Below are positions 1-12,959 of a DNA stretch of 64,000 nucleotides, piece by piece. This DNA is from Dipylidium caninum (Eukaryota > Platyhelminthes > Cestoda > Cyclophyllidea > Dipylidiidae), in NCBI GenBank assembly GCA_017562135.1, contig QEYB01000290.1, positions 1,083,752-1,147,751 of the forward strand. Direction: 5' to 3'. The number at the start of each line of letters is the position of its first letter. The stretch's first letter is position 1. The translations under genes and the position numbers were made by a program. The notes under the pieces are model-generated. The model was not told the origin of the DNA. It saw only the letters and a program-made list of their open reading frames with translations, and made no database searches.

Positions 1-2946
1 TAGAGGAATAGGTAATTGAAACAAAAGCTCTTCCACCTAGCCTGCCTACATGACATTTTGCTATCTCCGGACAAGGAGGCAAATGGGATAATGCATCAAA
101 ATGACATATTTTATCGACGACTCTAAGTATGCCAGCACCACTCCTACCAATTAAGACTCAAATTTCCCTTCCCAATTTACGCCTCTCCCGTCAACACACA
201 CATACACAGAGACCTCGACATCAACATCATCATTTGCCTCTAGGAAATTTAGTAAAGGAAATGCAGCTACAGATTGACAAAGGACCACTTCATTTTGACT
301 TGGGTCCAAGATACAAGAACAGAGTCTCATCCTACTAGTCTCACTTTCATTTGCGTTACTTTAAATACTCAGTGACACTTAATCTTATCTTCATGTCAAG
401 CATGTGTCCGTCGCCTCCCAACCTGTCAACTTCTTTCTCCTTAACAGTGCGGTTTGGCACGACGAAAAAAATGGGAATTCGACTCTATTATATTTGATTA
501 ATTTAAACAAGAAAGTGTAATCTGATACACAGGTAACTTGCTTTTCTACCTCGTCTGAATTGTATTGGTCCCACCTGACTTTTATGTCTATTTGTGTTTT
601 ACCAGGCCGAAGAAAGCTACAGCAGCAGGGAATGCAGGGACCAACACCAATTAGTTAAATCCCACTTCTCGGAACTTGAGAAAATTTCGGATTTTAAAAA
701 TTCTTTGGGCCCCTTTTTCCCTAAACCATTTATCACGGTAAAATACTTTGAAGGTCCTAGCTTCTTTGCTTTATCACACCAGATTTGTCACCAATGCAGA
801 GACGACATTCTAAAATACATGCACACATTCAACAGGCTAGCAGAGAATATCACCCCTTCGTTTTGTTTTTTTTTCTCTATCGCCAAACCCTCCACCTCTT
901 CACCATCTTTTTCGACACCGTCGTGTGAGCAAATCCCTCTCCCCACGGACCTTCATCTTTTTTTCCTCGACTCCTGTTGTGTTTGTACACAACAGCTGTT
1001 CCTGTTAGCTTTTAGAAGGGAACTTAAGTCCTACGTCAACTGTGTCTCCAAATCCACGGAATTTTAGGCACTTTGCCGTGATGTCCGAGGGAAATTTGGG
1101 CCGATGGCTGGGGGACGAGGGCGGGGAGGAAAATATGTGGAGCTCGAAGTTTAGCGGAAGTATTAATAAAATTGTTTGTCCAACTCGAGGTACGTGGCAT
1201 TGCGTGACACTAAACTACCTGCTGCGGACAAAATCGGCTCAACGAGTGGTGAAATTAATTTATTCCTGTCACGGAAAAAAGCCGATTTCGGCATGCCACT
1301 CTCCGGGTTTAGGTAGATGTAAGACTCATGGCTACCCCAGCCCATTCGTCCGCCACCCCGCTGCTCCGAAAAAGTGTGCTAAAGGTAACCCCGCACCCTA
1401 CACCCTCCTCAAGTTAGTTTTGATTGCGTGTTGTGGACAAAAATTAACCACTGCCTTCCATTAAGTTTGCATTTTTGTTACATTTCGCCAATCTAACTCT
1501 CCTGCCACTCGTATAGACTTGTACCGCTTTAAAATTCCTGCATAGGTAAAATTCCCTTTAATTGTTGAAGTATCATAACAGTAACTCCCTTCAATTGTCT
1601 AATTCGGTCCAAGGTCTACCGCAGATGGAGTAATTATTCAAATAGAGTGCAGACACCTGAAATACCACTGTAGGGTGAAAATATTCTATATCTTTTGCCC
1701 CTTGGATCTTTCAAGACGTCTTATACCCCGGTTATCAAAGCATTAGAAAGAATATAGTAGGCGGTTTTGATGATAAAATTCAAGAAACCGGTAAACTCGA
1801 ATGGCTGGATAACCGTCTCTCAATGAGGTAACATTTTGATGGTTGTTTTGGCTTATTTGCACTTTCATTTATATTCACATACACTGACACGGTTTGCTGA
1901 ACTTTCAAATCTATTGTGCATTAATTACTACTCTTCAAACATTAGACAGGTTTGTCATGAGTTGGAAGAAGTCTCGATATAGCATAATTTAACCGGTAGC
2001 AAGTTGATGCCACGTAACTTGTAACACTGGACACACGAATAAAAACGGTTTAATAGACGGTGAAAAGGGCTTTGATCCAAGTTGGTATAATAAAAACCTA
2101 ATTTTTGATTGAGAGACAAGCTCGCGATATGTTGGTCGCTTTTCCTACATATCAGTTTATCAAGTAGAAATTAAAGAATTATTGAGGATAATTATGCGAA
2201 GTCTAGATTTGATATCGAATCCTTGTTAAGCAAACCGACGAACTATTCTACCCCTCTGGATAACAAATAATTTACAATAGTTTGAAATGTAGTTAGTTGA
2301 GCCCTCAGTACAGTTTTCCAGGACATGTTCTGCTAACGATTTCTTTCTGCTTCAAGATGGCAACTCCTTAAATCACATACAATGTCAGGTCGCACATTCA
2401 GAAATAACTCAATACGACGTGGAACAAGTTCTTTGAATTTGACCACAAATGCGTATTTATATTTTGGTGTAAGTGAAGATTTCGTCTTGGCACATTTGCC
2501 CTGTTAGGACTTTTACCTCGTCGATACGATAAAATGTTTGAGTTCCAAGTGAAATAAGTCCTCACAACTGAGCTGATGATTGTAAACGTTGCCTGTGATC
2601 GACTGGGCAGTTAAATAAATTTTGAAAAGTAAACGGGGCCACAAAGTAATATGCCGGAGGTAAACAGCCCGGACTCCTCATTAAATGAATCACATAGCAA
2701 TTGTATTTATCACCAACAAAGTTTGAATTGCTTCTAGCGTACGCCTTACAAATCCGGCTTTTTATTTAAAAATCGGTTATTAAAATAATAACCCTATAAA
2801 CGCCACCTCAACTAGTCAAAAATTTTTTGTCAATGTTTTTATATTTAAATAATTGTGGTATACATCGCATAAACTACAAACAACCATATTTGTTTTAATT
2901 TACTTACTGGTGACCGCGCTCACATCAGTTCGGGTTATCATCGATT
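1..2946. other. Intergenic stretch, no supported gene
   Basis: I see no recognisable protein, RNA gene or repeat here. Two overlapping open frames of about 140-160 codons (594-1067 and 1042-1464, + strand) have no family resemblance, no convincing splice context and low-complexity stretches. They are probably chance ORFs. The last few hundred bases are AT-rich and precede the TSG101 start, so they probably hold its promoter or trans-splice acceptor region, but no specific site can be named. Confidence 0.5.
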
Positions 2947-5900
2947 ATGTCGGATCAGTCTGTTTTCCTAGCCCGTGGACTAGCAAGCGTGAGGAGTTCA
3001 TTCTATCTGCCAGTTAATTTTTTTGTAGCAAGGTTTTGCACGCGGTGTTCAACCTCAGCCGTTACGTGTATATTGCGGATGCGTCCGTAAAATTGAAACT
3101 CGTTCAGATTCATGATTTAGTTAGTACACGCCCAAATTTACGCTTGACTTCGTACCTAAGGTCTTAACCGTGCCGCCCGACGTTGAAAGTTATAGTTGCC
3201 TATTTATTCAACTTCAATTTTATGTCGACTCACCGCGCTTTTAGCTCTTTTGAAAGCGGCATACTAGCGCCAGATTTAATGACAGTTAATTTTTCGGCTG
3301 TATTATTTATTGTCATGCATTAATGTGGATTCGGCGTCTAAATATTAAATTCGTTGTCAATATGCTTTTGATTTCAGTATAAATATCGTGATGCGGCGAG
3401 AACTGACATTGAAAGTGCTTCGGCGGCCTATCACAGCCTTCTTGTTAGACTCCAGGATTTCAGTAAGGCACGTTTTTTGTAAACGCAATGTTTTTAGCGT
3501 TTGAAAATGGACAAACGAGCAAGCTTCTTTGCTTGGAAGGAACTATACCAGTCAGATACCAGGGGAACGTTTACAACATTCCATTAGCCGTTTACTTTGT
3601 TCATCAACACCCATATCATCCGCCTATCGCTTATGTTCGCCCAACTTCGAGCATGCAAATTAAAGCAGGCCCAAATGTTGACACAAACGGCAAGATATTT
3701 CATCCTTATCTTTCGGAGTGGGAATTCGTATGCATTCCTCTGTTTTTTTTTATATCTTGCTTTACTAATTTCATTTTAATCCCTATCTCATCGCATTTTC
3801 TCTAGCCCGGCTCAACAACACAACAGTTGTTAGGGATTCTTCAGAGTGTTTTTAGTAACCGAACTCCCGTCTTTTCCAAGCCAACGGCCAATCATAACCC
3901 ATCTGTTAATGTAGGATTCGGCGGTGGTGTAACATGTATGTTTTCTCATTCTTTTTACTGCATCGAAGTCATGATTGATAGGATAATTTATTATTTCCTT
4001 TTAGTTTAGAGTGTTTCTGACTACAATTGTTTAAAGTTCAATGATACTGCTGCTTTGTTTTTTTGTCTATATAATTTATAGGGGTTAGAACTTTTGTAGA
4101 CTGCATAAAACGCACAGACACTTCTTTTCTAACGTGTTTATGACATCTATGTAGGTTATTCATTCTTGTAATTAGTTGATAAAAAATCGTCCTGTAATAG
4201 GCTAATTTTCCTCTACAGCAAATTTTTCTTATTAACGATGACCCACCATACCAGGTAATGCCGTACAATTGAATATAATTTTGCTGAGAAGGCACCCACC
4301 TGGATGCATGCTAAGCGCTGTCACATGTTAATCCATCTACCGACATGCCATCATTTGAAGTTCTAGTATTTTTACGTTTGTTTTTCTTCTTTAATTGAGG
4401 TTAAATCATTATCTTGCATCATATTCACAGTTTGGTTATACATTTTTACTCTACACTATTGATTACCCTCGGTGCTTTTCACGTCATATACTCACCTGCT
4501 TGTTTTCTGCAAAAGTAAAGGAATTTTGTAGATTTGTATATTCTCACTTCTTTTCGGCCTGTATTTTATTTTCTCACCATTTTCTTACTGATAGCGCCTA
4601 ACGGAAGCGCCTATGGGGTGTCAGGCATGGGTTGGGGCGGGATGCCGGGCTTGCCTGGTTCCACTACCTCCCCTTCAGGTGGTACTAGTAGAGGCATGCC
4701 ATCTATGCCTTCTTCTTCCTCCAAATCGAATTTCATGGGCGCCGCTACTAGTTCTGCCAGTAAGAACATTTTACTTTGTGGGTGTGTCTGCTTTGATAAC
4801 TCAACTGGCTTTTTCTGAGGAATCTGTTTTTTTTCTGTTATTATTTGTTGAACTATTGAATCTAACAAATGGACCTCGACCAATTACAAATTAAAGTCAA
4901 AAATAAACTTATGCATATTTCTAAACTACGGCCTTGTTGTGCGGTTTAGTAGCAATATTTTTCTTTAACACGTGGTGATACCTCTGATCATTACAATAAC
5001 CATTAGTCTCTATGTCATGAAAATATTTCGGCTTATTCAGTGATATACCCTAAGAGGCTTGCATCATTTTGTGTGATTACGGCGACTGTCGGATGTGACG
5101 TTATATAAACTAAATATGTTCTAGCCCCTGTATATAAAGTGTGAGAAGTATAAAGATACTTCGATATGTGTTTGAGATTAAACATACTACAGTGTTTTAT
5201 AGGTATAATGACTTTACCCTCCTGTTTTGGTGACTAGCCTATCTGATTTGTCCTTGTTTCAAGGTTGGTGTTTCTGCACCTAAAAGTAGAGGGGTAATAC
5301 TCGTTATTTCGACTATAGAACATTAGCCTATGAATACTTCCTTCTAAATACGTATAAAACTTGTAATTTGCAGATTTCTATTCGGTAATCCGAGACACTG
5401 ACTATTTCCATTATTTTTTTTAAATTTTTCACGGTGCTATAGTTGTCGGCTTATCTTCAGGGTAATCATGACACTTCTAATGCCTTCTTTACGTCTTATG
5501 GTTAAACCATAAACTGTATTCTGTTTGTAATTATCGACAGAGAAATTACAAGTAGATTTATTCTCTCAAACTCTTGTCTCATAGGCATGATGTCGGAAGA
5601 GGACCAATTGTTGTTATCACTTCGCTCGGCACTTTTGGATAAATTCAACAAGGAGCGCCGCGAGATGTTGGACAGTCTGAGTTGCGAGACCCAGTCTCTC
5701 GAATCGACGGAAAAAGAGCTTATTTCACGTGCTACCAATTTCGATACTATCAGAGCACAAATGATCTCGGAACTGGTAAGTTAATATATTCCCCTTTATT
5801 TATTGGATTTTATCATGGCAAATGGGTAGAGTCATCGTCTCTTTTGTGGCAGGATCAAGTTCGGTCTTTGACACGTGAGTTGAAGGATAAGACAAAAGAG

Positions 5901-6892
5901 TACGAGGAAGCCTACCGGAAGCTGGAAGAAGGAACGAATACTAAAGACTATGATTCAATAGTTACCACGGCACCCGTATATCGGCAGTGAGTCTTTATAT
6001 GTTATTTGGCCTTGCTTTCGATATGATGAAAGAGGCTTTCTAGATGCGTGTCCGTATTTTTTTGTAGAAGTGTCATGTTTAATATCTTGGCGTAGTGGAC
6101 TAATTACATCAGTCGTTGTCGATTTATATTTTTTGGTTACTTTTATATTACTTGTCCCAGTTGTAGTGGTTGGTACTCATCGCTTAATAGGGTATTATTT
6201 CTTCTGGGTTTCACTGATTTGATCGGTATTTGGATTTATCTTAATTAAGCTTTCTTGAAATGCGTTTTCCCAAAATTATTCTTAATCCTCTTAATAAATC
6301 TATAAAGCAGGCTTAATTATTATATTAATAGTAACTTATTTCAATTCGTCTTTTTCTGACTTGGCTATTGCATTAAGATTTACCACTAACTAATTTCATG
6401 TTTTGCGCCTAGTATTTTCCACTTTTCTCTGTCATTTTCTGGTTTGAATTGCGGGAAAGAGCCCTTATAATCACTCTAAGCATTCTGTTTTTGTGGCTAG
6501 TTAACCGAATCCATCCTTTCTGAATTTGAAAAATCCTGATCTTTTGTGTATTTGTTACTAAGTGCTTGATTTATTGATTCTTAGATTATCAGAAGCCTTT
6601 GCGGAAGAACAGGCGATCGGTGATGTACTTTACTACCTGTCACAGGCTCTGGAACACAAGGCCATCCCACTCGACGTCTTTCTGGAGGTGAAGACCATGT
6701 TATTCCATTTACCCTTACTATCACAAATTTTTAGCGGCATTTACGCGCACGAGTAGAAATATGATATGGGATTTGATCCTTATTCCATTTGTCTTATCAT
6801 TTAAGGTCGTACGGAAACAGTCACAAGATCAGTTTCTAAAACGCGCCACCGTGTATAAGTGTCGAGCCAAAGCTGGTCTGCCGTCGATCTAG
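2947..6892 (+). CDS. TSG101: Tumor susceptibility gene 101 protein (ESCRT-I subunit TSG101/Vps23)
   Basis: TSG101 is the ESCRT-I subunit that binds ubiquitinated cargo and P(T/S)AP late-domain peptides on endosomes, and it acts in multivesicular body sorting and abscission. Nine exons join in frame: 2947-2988, 3378-3462, 3498-3727, 3806-3935, 4595-4759, 5585-5775, 5853-5986, 6585-6687 and 6806-6892. They give about 388 aa, against 390 in human. An N-terminal UEV domain (about residues 1-145) includes YKYRD, GTIPVRYQGNVYNIP, PTSSMQIKAGPNVD and NGKIFHPYLSEW. As in the family it lacks the catalytic cysteine of active E2 enzymes. A Gly/Pro/Ser-rich linker (GMGWGGMPGLPG) follows, then a coiled coil (MMSEEDQLLLSLRSALLDK and EELKDKT-like heptads), then the C-terminal steadiness box (EEQAIGDVLYYLSQALE). 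The start gives MSDQSVFLARGLAS before YKYRD, matching the family's N-terminal length. One intron is only 35 bp. Junctions were read by eye. Confidence 0.95.
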
Positions 6893-7900
6893 GCTGTCTG
6901 AAGTGTCCGAGACGTTTGGTTCCATCGTGATTACTGTCTCCGTTAGCCCGTCGTTTAACCTGTCGCCCTCCTTCTCTTCCCTCGTTATGCCTTCTTGTCG
7001 CCCCCTGCCGCCCTTGTACACCTCGCATCTTTCATGTTTCCTACGCTGAGCAACTACTTACATCTTCCGCGCAGACTATTCATCATTGGTAATTCCTTCC
7101 AGAATTATTTATTACAAATGAGCCTTCTGTTTTTGTCTTAACCCCTTGGTGAAGCTTGGTTGGTATTGGTGTGCGGTTGTGCTTTGGGCGGCGTCACTAA
7201 TTTGTTTTCTGGAATCTGGGCCTTTTTAGTCGAAAGCGTTAACTTTTATGGTACTTTTGAAGAACTTGTAACCAGGAGGCTCGAGGAGTTTTGGGCTCTA
7301 ACTAGGAGGCCTTGTTTGGGGGCCGAAGTCTAAACTTATTAAGGTACGGGGAAAGGGGGTTAGGGCTGTGGCGACTTGTGACGTCGGTTGCGGCGGTTGG
7401 GGGATTTGTTGAATGTAGCGTAGTAAGCATTTGATGTCCCCATTGAGGACATTTGAGAAATTTTGGCGCCTTCACAGGCCGGGGCATGCAGACGTCTTTT
7501 ACTTAGGTGTCTCGGTAATAGTTCTGGACTTAGTCCTTTTTGTTTAAATACATCTGGTTTGACGTAATTGATTGACATCGGATATAACTCAAAGTGGGCT
7601 ATTTAATGAGAAAGCTTGTAAACAAAGTTTAAAAAAGAGATCGTAACATTGGGGTTGAATTGACACACATTTTTAACTCAAATACCGTTGATTATACATC
7701 GGACCTTGACTTACATTAATACGCGTAGCAAACATTGTTACAAAGTTGTTTATATGCGCTCAGGATTATTTCATATAAACGCATTCTGTATTTCCGCTAC
7801 ATCTTTAGTACTCTTTGTATTAAGAAATATTCAGAAAACAACACTGCTCGACTTTTCGGATTTTGAGAGTAACTCGTAGGTCGGTCTCGTGCAGAAGATC
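6893..7900. other. Intergenic region between TSG101 and WDR60
   Basis: No gene is supported. Short minus-strand ORFs (7302-7578, 6801-7028) are low-complexity or shadows. An acceptor-like CTCGTGCAG lies immediately before the WDR60 start codon at 7901. It could accept a 5' UTR intron or a spliced leader, but sequence alone cannot distinguish these. The spacing of about 1 kb to TSG101 allows an independent promoter. Confidence 0.4.
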
Positions 7901-10900
7901 ATGTCGGACTCTAAGGCCAGGAAATACCCATCAAGGAGAGCTACTGTGAAAAGACCACCTTCAAATGCTAGAAATGCTTATACCCCAAAGAAAGCTACTG
8001 TCAAATCAACTTTACCAGACAAATCAACCTTTTTAAAAGCCGCTGGAAAATCTAGTAAATCACCGACAGAAATAAAACATGCATCACATATTGAAAAGAA
8101 TAAAGCTGCATATTCAGACAGACGATCTCGATCCTTAATGAATAGGAAATCCTCAAGCGATGAGTCCAGAATTACTAAAGAAGTAGCAAGCCACTCTAGT
8201 ATACTACCGCAGACGAATGCCAATATTTCTAATACCGACCCATTTCTTGAAGTTAAGAGCCATAATCCCTCTCCTAGCCTTGGACTTGTCCCCGATGTGG
8301 TCTCTAATTCATTACCTTCAGATGAAGAAATTAGTACTTGTGAGGAACTTTCCATAAGTAAAGCCGAAACTCAGCCTAGCCCAGTGTTGGTGAAGCAGTC
8401 AATCGAATCAGTTGACCAACCAAACGCAAATATACCTCCCACTTATGGAAGTTGTAGCGTTTACACATGCAATGGCAAAGTGTCAAGTCAAAATCGTGGC
8501 GAACCGTCACCTAGCCGTAAAATAATAAATAACTTATCAGAAAGCATTAGGAAACAGGAAGTCTTGTTGAGATACCAACGCCAAATTGAACGAGGGAGGC
8601 AGCTACTTCGAGTTATAGAACTAGGGCTAGATGATTTTAGGGAGGTCTTCAACCTTCAACCAATGGACGAACACTCTGGTTATCTCTTGCGGCTTTGTCA
8701 GACGGATCTTTGTCACGTGCGTGTTCAAACGACCGATGACTATCTTTCAAGAAAAGTTCAAACAGAAGAACCATTCGCACCACCTTATCATTCATGGACT
8801 CAAATCCCTCCGGCCTACGAGGGAGGCCACTCAGGACGTATTCGCTACGCAAGTAACTATCTTGCATTCCACTATGATATGGCATGCAGTTGTGACAATA
8901 TGACTGTTTGTTTCGCTTTGTGCAGAGTCCTCGTTACGCTCACCAGATGGTTATCACGGCGACTCCAGTGATGGGCGATACGATCAGAGTGCATCTTGCA
9001 TTCAATCCATGAAGTTGCCTACGACGTACGAAGAAATGTCGTCTTCTTCATTACGCCGACTGAGGGTAACCTTGGAGAGAGTGCTGAGAACATTAGAAGA
9101 AGACTTTGAGGGATGTCCTTCGAGTGCTGATCAGAGAACTTCTAAATCGCACTCTTCCTTTATTCCTGATCACCATCAGCAGTCACTCGCGCAACTGAAA
9201 TGCATTTATTGCGAGTTTACAGACTGCAGACTTCTAACCGTACATCGACTAAAGTCGGTTAGCTTCCCATTCTGCTATAAGCATCGCATTTTAGCCAAAC
9301 TGCTCCAAAGGACTATTAGACCCCCGGCCTGGTGATATGGTATGTGTTTGGAGGGTAAACACCCATGCAGGACAGGGGAGTCTAGAAAGTACTTTAACAT
9401 GTCCTGGCCTTTTAGAAGTGTCCGTCCAGGCCACCGACAACGTTGACTACGGAAGTAAAGAAGGCATATTATGCGTTCTTTCAGAAAGTGGGTTGGAATC
9501 CAATTTGGTAAGTCGAAATTGTAGCAAAACAATTAAAATATTTACCTAAATAGGTGGTGGGAGGACTTAGTGATGGAAGTTTAGTAATCTGGGATCTAGC
9601 TTCTACGACGTCTCCGCTTCTTCGATCAGAGAAAAGAGCTCACATGAAATCACTTCTCCCAAAAATTTTTGATTATGCCAGAACACCGGATTATATGTCG
9701 TCTTATGCCTTTACCGAGGATGAGAAGTGTGCCGATGAGAGAACTGTTCCCACATCCCCTGTCATCGCCTTAACCTCATTGAACGGGAACTCGAGGTTAT
9801 CCAGATGTTTCCAATTTTGCTCTCTTGATATGCGTGGAAACGTGACTATTTGGATGACAATGCAATTACAAAAGAGGAAAGGCTATGACCCGAATGGCTC
9901 GAAAGTCGATTTAGGTCTACGTCCTGGCTGCTGTGTTCGACTGATCCAGTTAGCAAAATTTACCTCGGAACGTCAGAACAAACCTATGGTGAGGCAAATA
10001 GTGATATGGCAAATGAAACATCTCACTCATTCTAACAAATACGTGAATTGTAAATAGTGAGATATTACATTTCTTATTCCCATTTTTTGGCAAAGCTGTT
10101 TCACTTACACAGTCTAGGGATTAAATAATCATTTCTAACGAATAGTTAATTTGGATACTTCCTCCTCAGTGAAAACCGGTTTTTAATCAGCGTCTAGTTC
10201 CTAATGAGGCAAATATTCGCTTGGCGCCATTCACCACATGCTTAGAAGCTTCGCAAACCACAGACAGATTTTTCATTGGATCAGTGGACGGAAACATCAA
10301 ACAGAGGTGCCGCATGCCAAACCAACGTGTCTATCCTGAAGATCTTAAATTGTCTTCCACCACTGCCTCTGTCACCTCTCTTGCCCTCCATCCATCTCTA
10401 CATTATGTTCTCATCGCAGGTAAGTGCTACTTGCGATAAAATAAGTAGCCGATATTACTGATTAACTGGCAGTTATTAATAAAATTCCACCCTCCTTCGG
10501 CTCTCTTTCTTACGACTATAGTTCAGTAAGTATCTAGGTTTAGCCCCCCCCCCCAGGTGTTGATTTGGTCAGTGCTTATTTTTAGAGACGATGAATGAGT
10601 AACCTGTTAATTCACTTGAGAAAATGCTACAGTGTCCAGACTAGTATGGAGATGAAAGTGTTGGTAATAATGCAGCTGATGTTCTCAAACCAGACGAAAA
10701 CTTTCTTAGAAGAAGGTATTACGAAATAATAAGAGATTACGTAATAATAATGAGCTTGTTAAAATCTCCACTTGGTCAATATGATTACTTGAGGGACAGG
10801 AAAAGCAAACTCTCACTCTACCATTTGTTATGCAGTCTCTTTTTGGATTCCTCTAATCATATAACTTGAACAAGACGCTAAACACTCCTTAAGACCTGGA

Positions 10901-12077
10901 GCATGTTATATTTCGACTTGCTAATACCCTCAAGAAATCGGCATTTTTGGTACTTATTTGTCTTAAAGTTTAGGCTGTACACATCGGCCTCCTTTTGAAA
11001 GGCTCACGATTACCCAGTGCAGCCTAATACGACGTCTAAAAATTCATGTTGAATGTATGCTGCTACGGGTAATGCAGACTTAGTCAATAAACCGGTTATT
11101 TCCATAATATCTCTAAGGTCATGATGAATTCAGCCTGTTGAGGTGAAGCCATGCCTGGAGGGTGGGTCAGTGAAAAATGCTTTAAAGCCTTTGATGCTAT
11201 CTCAATTATCTAACCTTATTTACATCTTTTCATCCAACATCCATTTCCGACTCTGGAGCCAATCAAATTGCAGTGAAGTGATTCATTTAGTGAACAGTTG
11301 TATTCAAAACCAATTAAAACCCCATTTTTTTCGAATCGTTTCGAAGGAACCACAGGTTAAGATAACATACTCAAAAGATACATCTTCACATCACATAATC
11401 CACTCACTGAAACTTGCAGTGCCAGATACTATTCATACGTTAGCGATGAGTTCTCTTAAGTGCAACCAACGTAGGCATAAGATACGAAGTCGGCAAGTGG
11501 ATAAATCCATGGATTTCAAAATATTTAAGAACTTAGTTCAAAATAGGCTTTTTTATTTTTCACCTATTTTGTAATATAATGCAATGCTTTGGAAAAGCTT
11601 TGTTGCCTCTCCTATTCCTAATATCAGTGATGCGGGAACGGAATAACGGTATGGTGACCTCTGGTTCTAGGTTACGCGGACGGTCATCTGGCTCTATTCT
11701 TGACGTACCATCCGCAAGCCGTCTGCAAATGGAGAATTAACTCGCATTCACGGTGGCCCGTAGTAGGTATTCGAAAAGTCATCTGGTCTCCACATCGGCC
11801 AAGTTTGGCGTTTTGCCTGTCCGCAGGCGGTGACGTAATTGCGTGGAGTCTCCTCAATGAAGATCAAAACTGCCTGAAACCCAGTGCCCAAGTTCTTATC
11901 AGCGACACCGCAGGTGAACGTGAGGTGGTCGATTTCGCCGTGGCTGAGAGCCGCAACGGATGTCTGGCCATTTGTTGGCAGGATGGTGCCGAAATCCACT
12001 GGTTGGAAAAACGATTGATTGTGAGCCAAAAAGATGAACTTCTTACAATGGAAAATATTCTCACTGAACACATCTGA
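7901..12077 (+). CDS. DYNC2I1: Cytoplasmic dynein 2 intermediate chain 1 (WD repeat protein 60)
   Basis: WDR60 is an intermediate chain of the dynein-2 motor that drives retrograde intraflagellar transport in cilia. Six exons join in frame: 7901-8852, 8926-9257, 9295-9507, 9554-9988, 10191-10419 and 11671-12077. They encode about 855 aa, against about 1070 in human; the disordered N-terminus is shorter. The first exon is a basic, serine-rich low-complexity region followed by the conserved block FREVFNLQPMDEHSGYLL and then KVQTEEPF with a downstream SWTQIPP, a pattern characteristic of WDR60. The C-terminal half is a WD beta-propeller: PGDMVCVWRV, VGGLSDGSLVIWDL, GNVTIWMT, RFFIGSVDGNI, GYADGHLALF and GGDVIAWSL. 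Introns of 37 bp (9258-9294) and 46 bp (9508-9553) contrast with one of 1251 bp. The ATG at 7901 was chosen because nothing in frame upstream is an ATG. The neighbouring genes are not ciliary. Confidence 0.92.
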
Positions 12078-12959
12078 GAGCCTCTTATACACTCCTCCAT
12101 GTTTAATTGCTAAAAGATATTGGAATTGGTACACAGGACTTCTACAAGTGTGATGTTCAACGGGCGCAAAACTTCAGCGATACAGTGATGTTGGGTGCTT
12201 CCGCGCTATCCTCCTTCCTATTTCAGTGGATATCCACCAACTTCTAAGCAGTCGCGCACTGAGACTAGATCTATGCAAATGGGTATATTTCTTTTAAAAA
12301 AGGGGAACACTACCGGGAGTCCCACCGCAATGTGAAATAAGGAAAGAAGAAAAAAATTACACAAGTGAGGCTATCAGATAAGCCTCTTCATGCCCATTTT
12401 AACCGGCAGTTGCCGACACTTGCGACATCTCGCCGACCATAGTGGTAATTACAAGACTGTAGTGTAAAGTCGACGTCAACAAACGTGGAAGGCATCCTCA
12501 ACGCTCTCAGCAAATAAAGGCTGTCTGATTTTCTGCTTTTGAGAGAAGGGTCGGGGATCGGTAAAGTGAGAAGGCAAATCCGATGGTAGGGAGGGCAAAG
12601 GAATGGTCTGATGGGTGGGAATCGCCGAGCGTGTCACATTTTTTCCTCAAATGCGCTTTTCCCAGCGCGTGATCTCCTACTTGACTGCGTGACGCATCTT
12701 TGGCCAACAAAAGACATTTCACCATACATGATAGTCAATTTGCCTCCTAGTTCTCCGTACAAGCTAGTGGATTTTAGGGATAATTGTTGGTCGTACTTCC
12801 GGTGGCGTATTGGAATAATCTTAGAAGCGTTTATTTTTACTTCCTCGCCTCCTTTAAACACTCAAACCCTCACACACGCACTCATTCTAATGCGCGTGAA
12901 TCGGATTCATTGATTGGTACTCAACGGGCGTGCCTCCCGGTTGACCAACCAGCGATCAG
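12078..12959. other. Intergenic region between WDR60 and ESRP, with a possible polyadenylation signal
   Basis: No coding sequence is supported here. An AATAAA at 12513-12518 lies about 440 bp after the WDR60 stop on the sense strand and could be its polyadenylation signal. Overlapping short ORFs on both strands (12507-12725 minus, 12611-12913 plus) show no family resemblance. The region must also hold the 5' leader of the downstream ESRP gene. Confidence 0.35.

Noticed and set aside
594..1464. Two overlapping + strand ORFs of 157 and 140 codons near the window start
   Set aside because: No family resemblance, no splice context, and low-complexity Ser/Phe-rich stretches; probably chance open frames.
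7978..8355. A 125-codon minus-strand ORF
   Set aside because: It lies entirely antisense to the first WDR60 exon, whose frame is supported by family motifs.
11143..11574. A 143-codon + strand ORF inside the large WDR60 intron
   Set aside because: Exons 5 and 6 of WDR60 join in frame without it and the ORF resembles no protein family.
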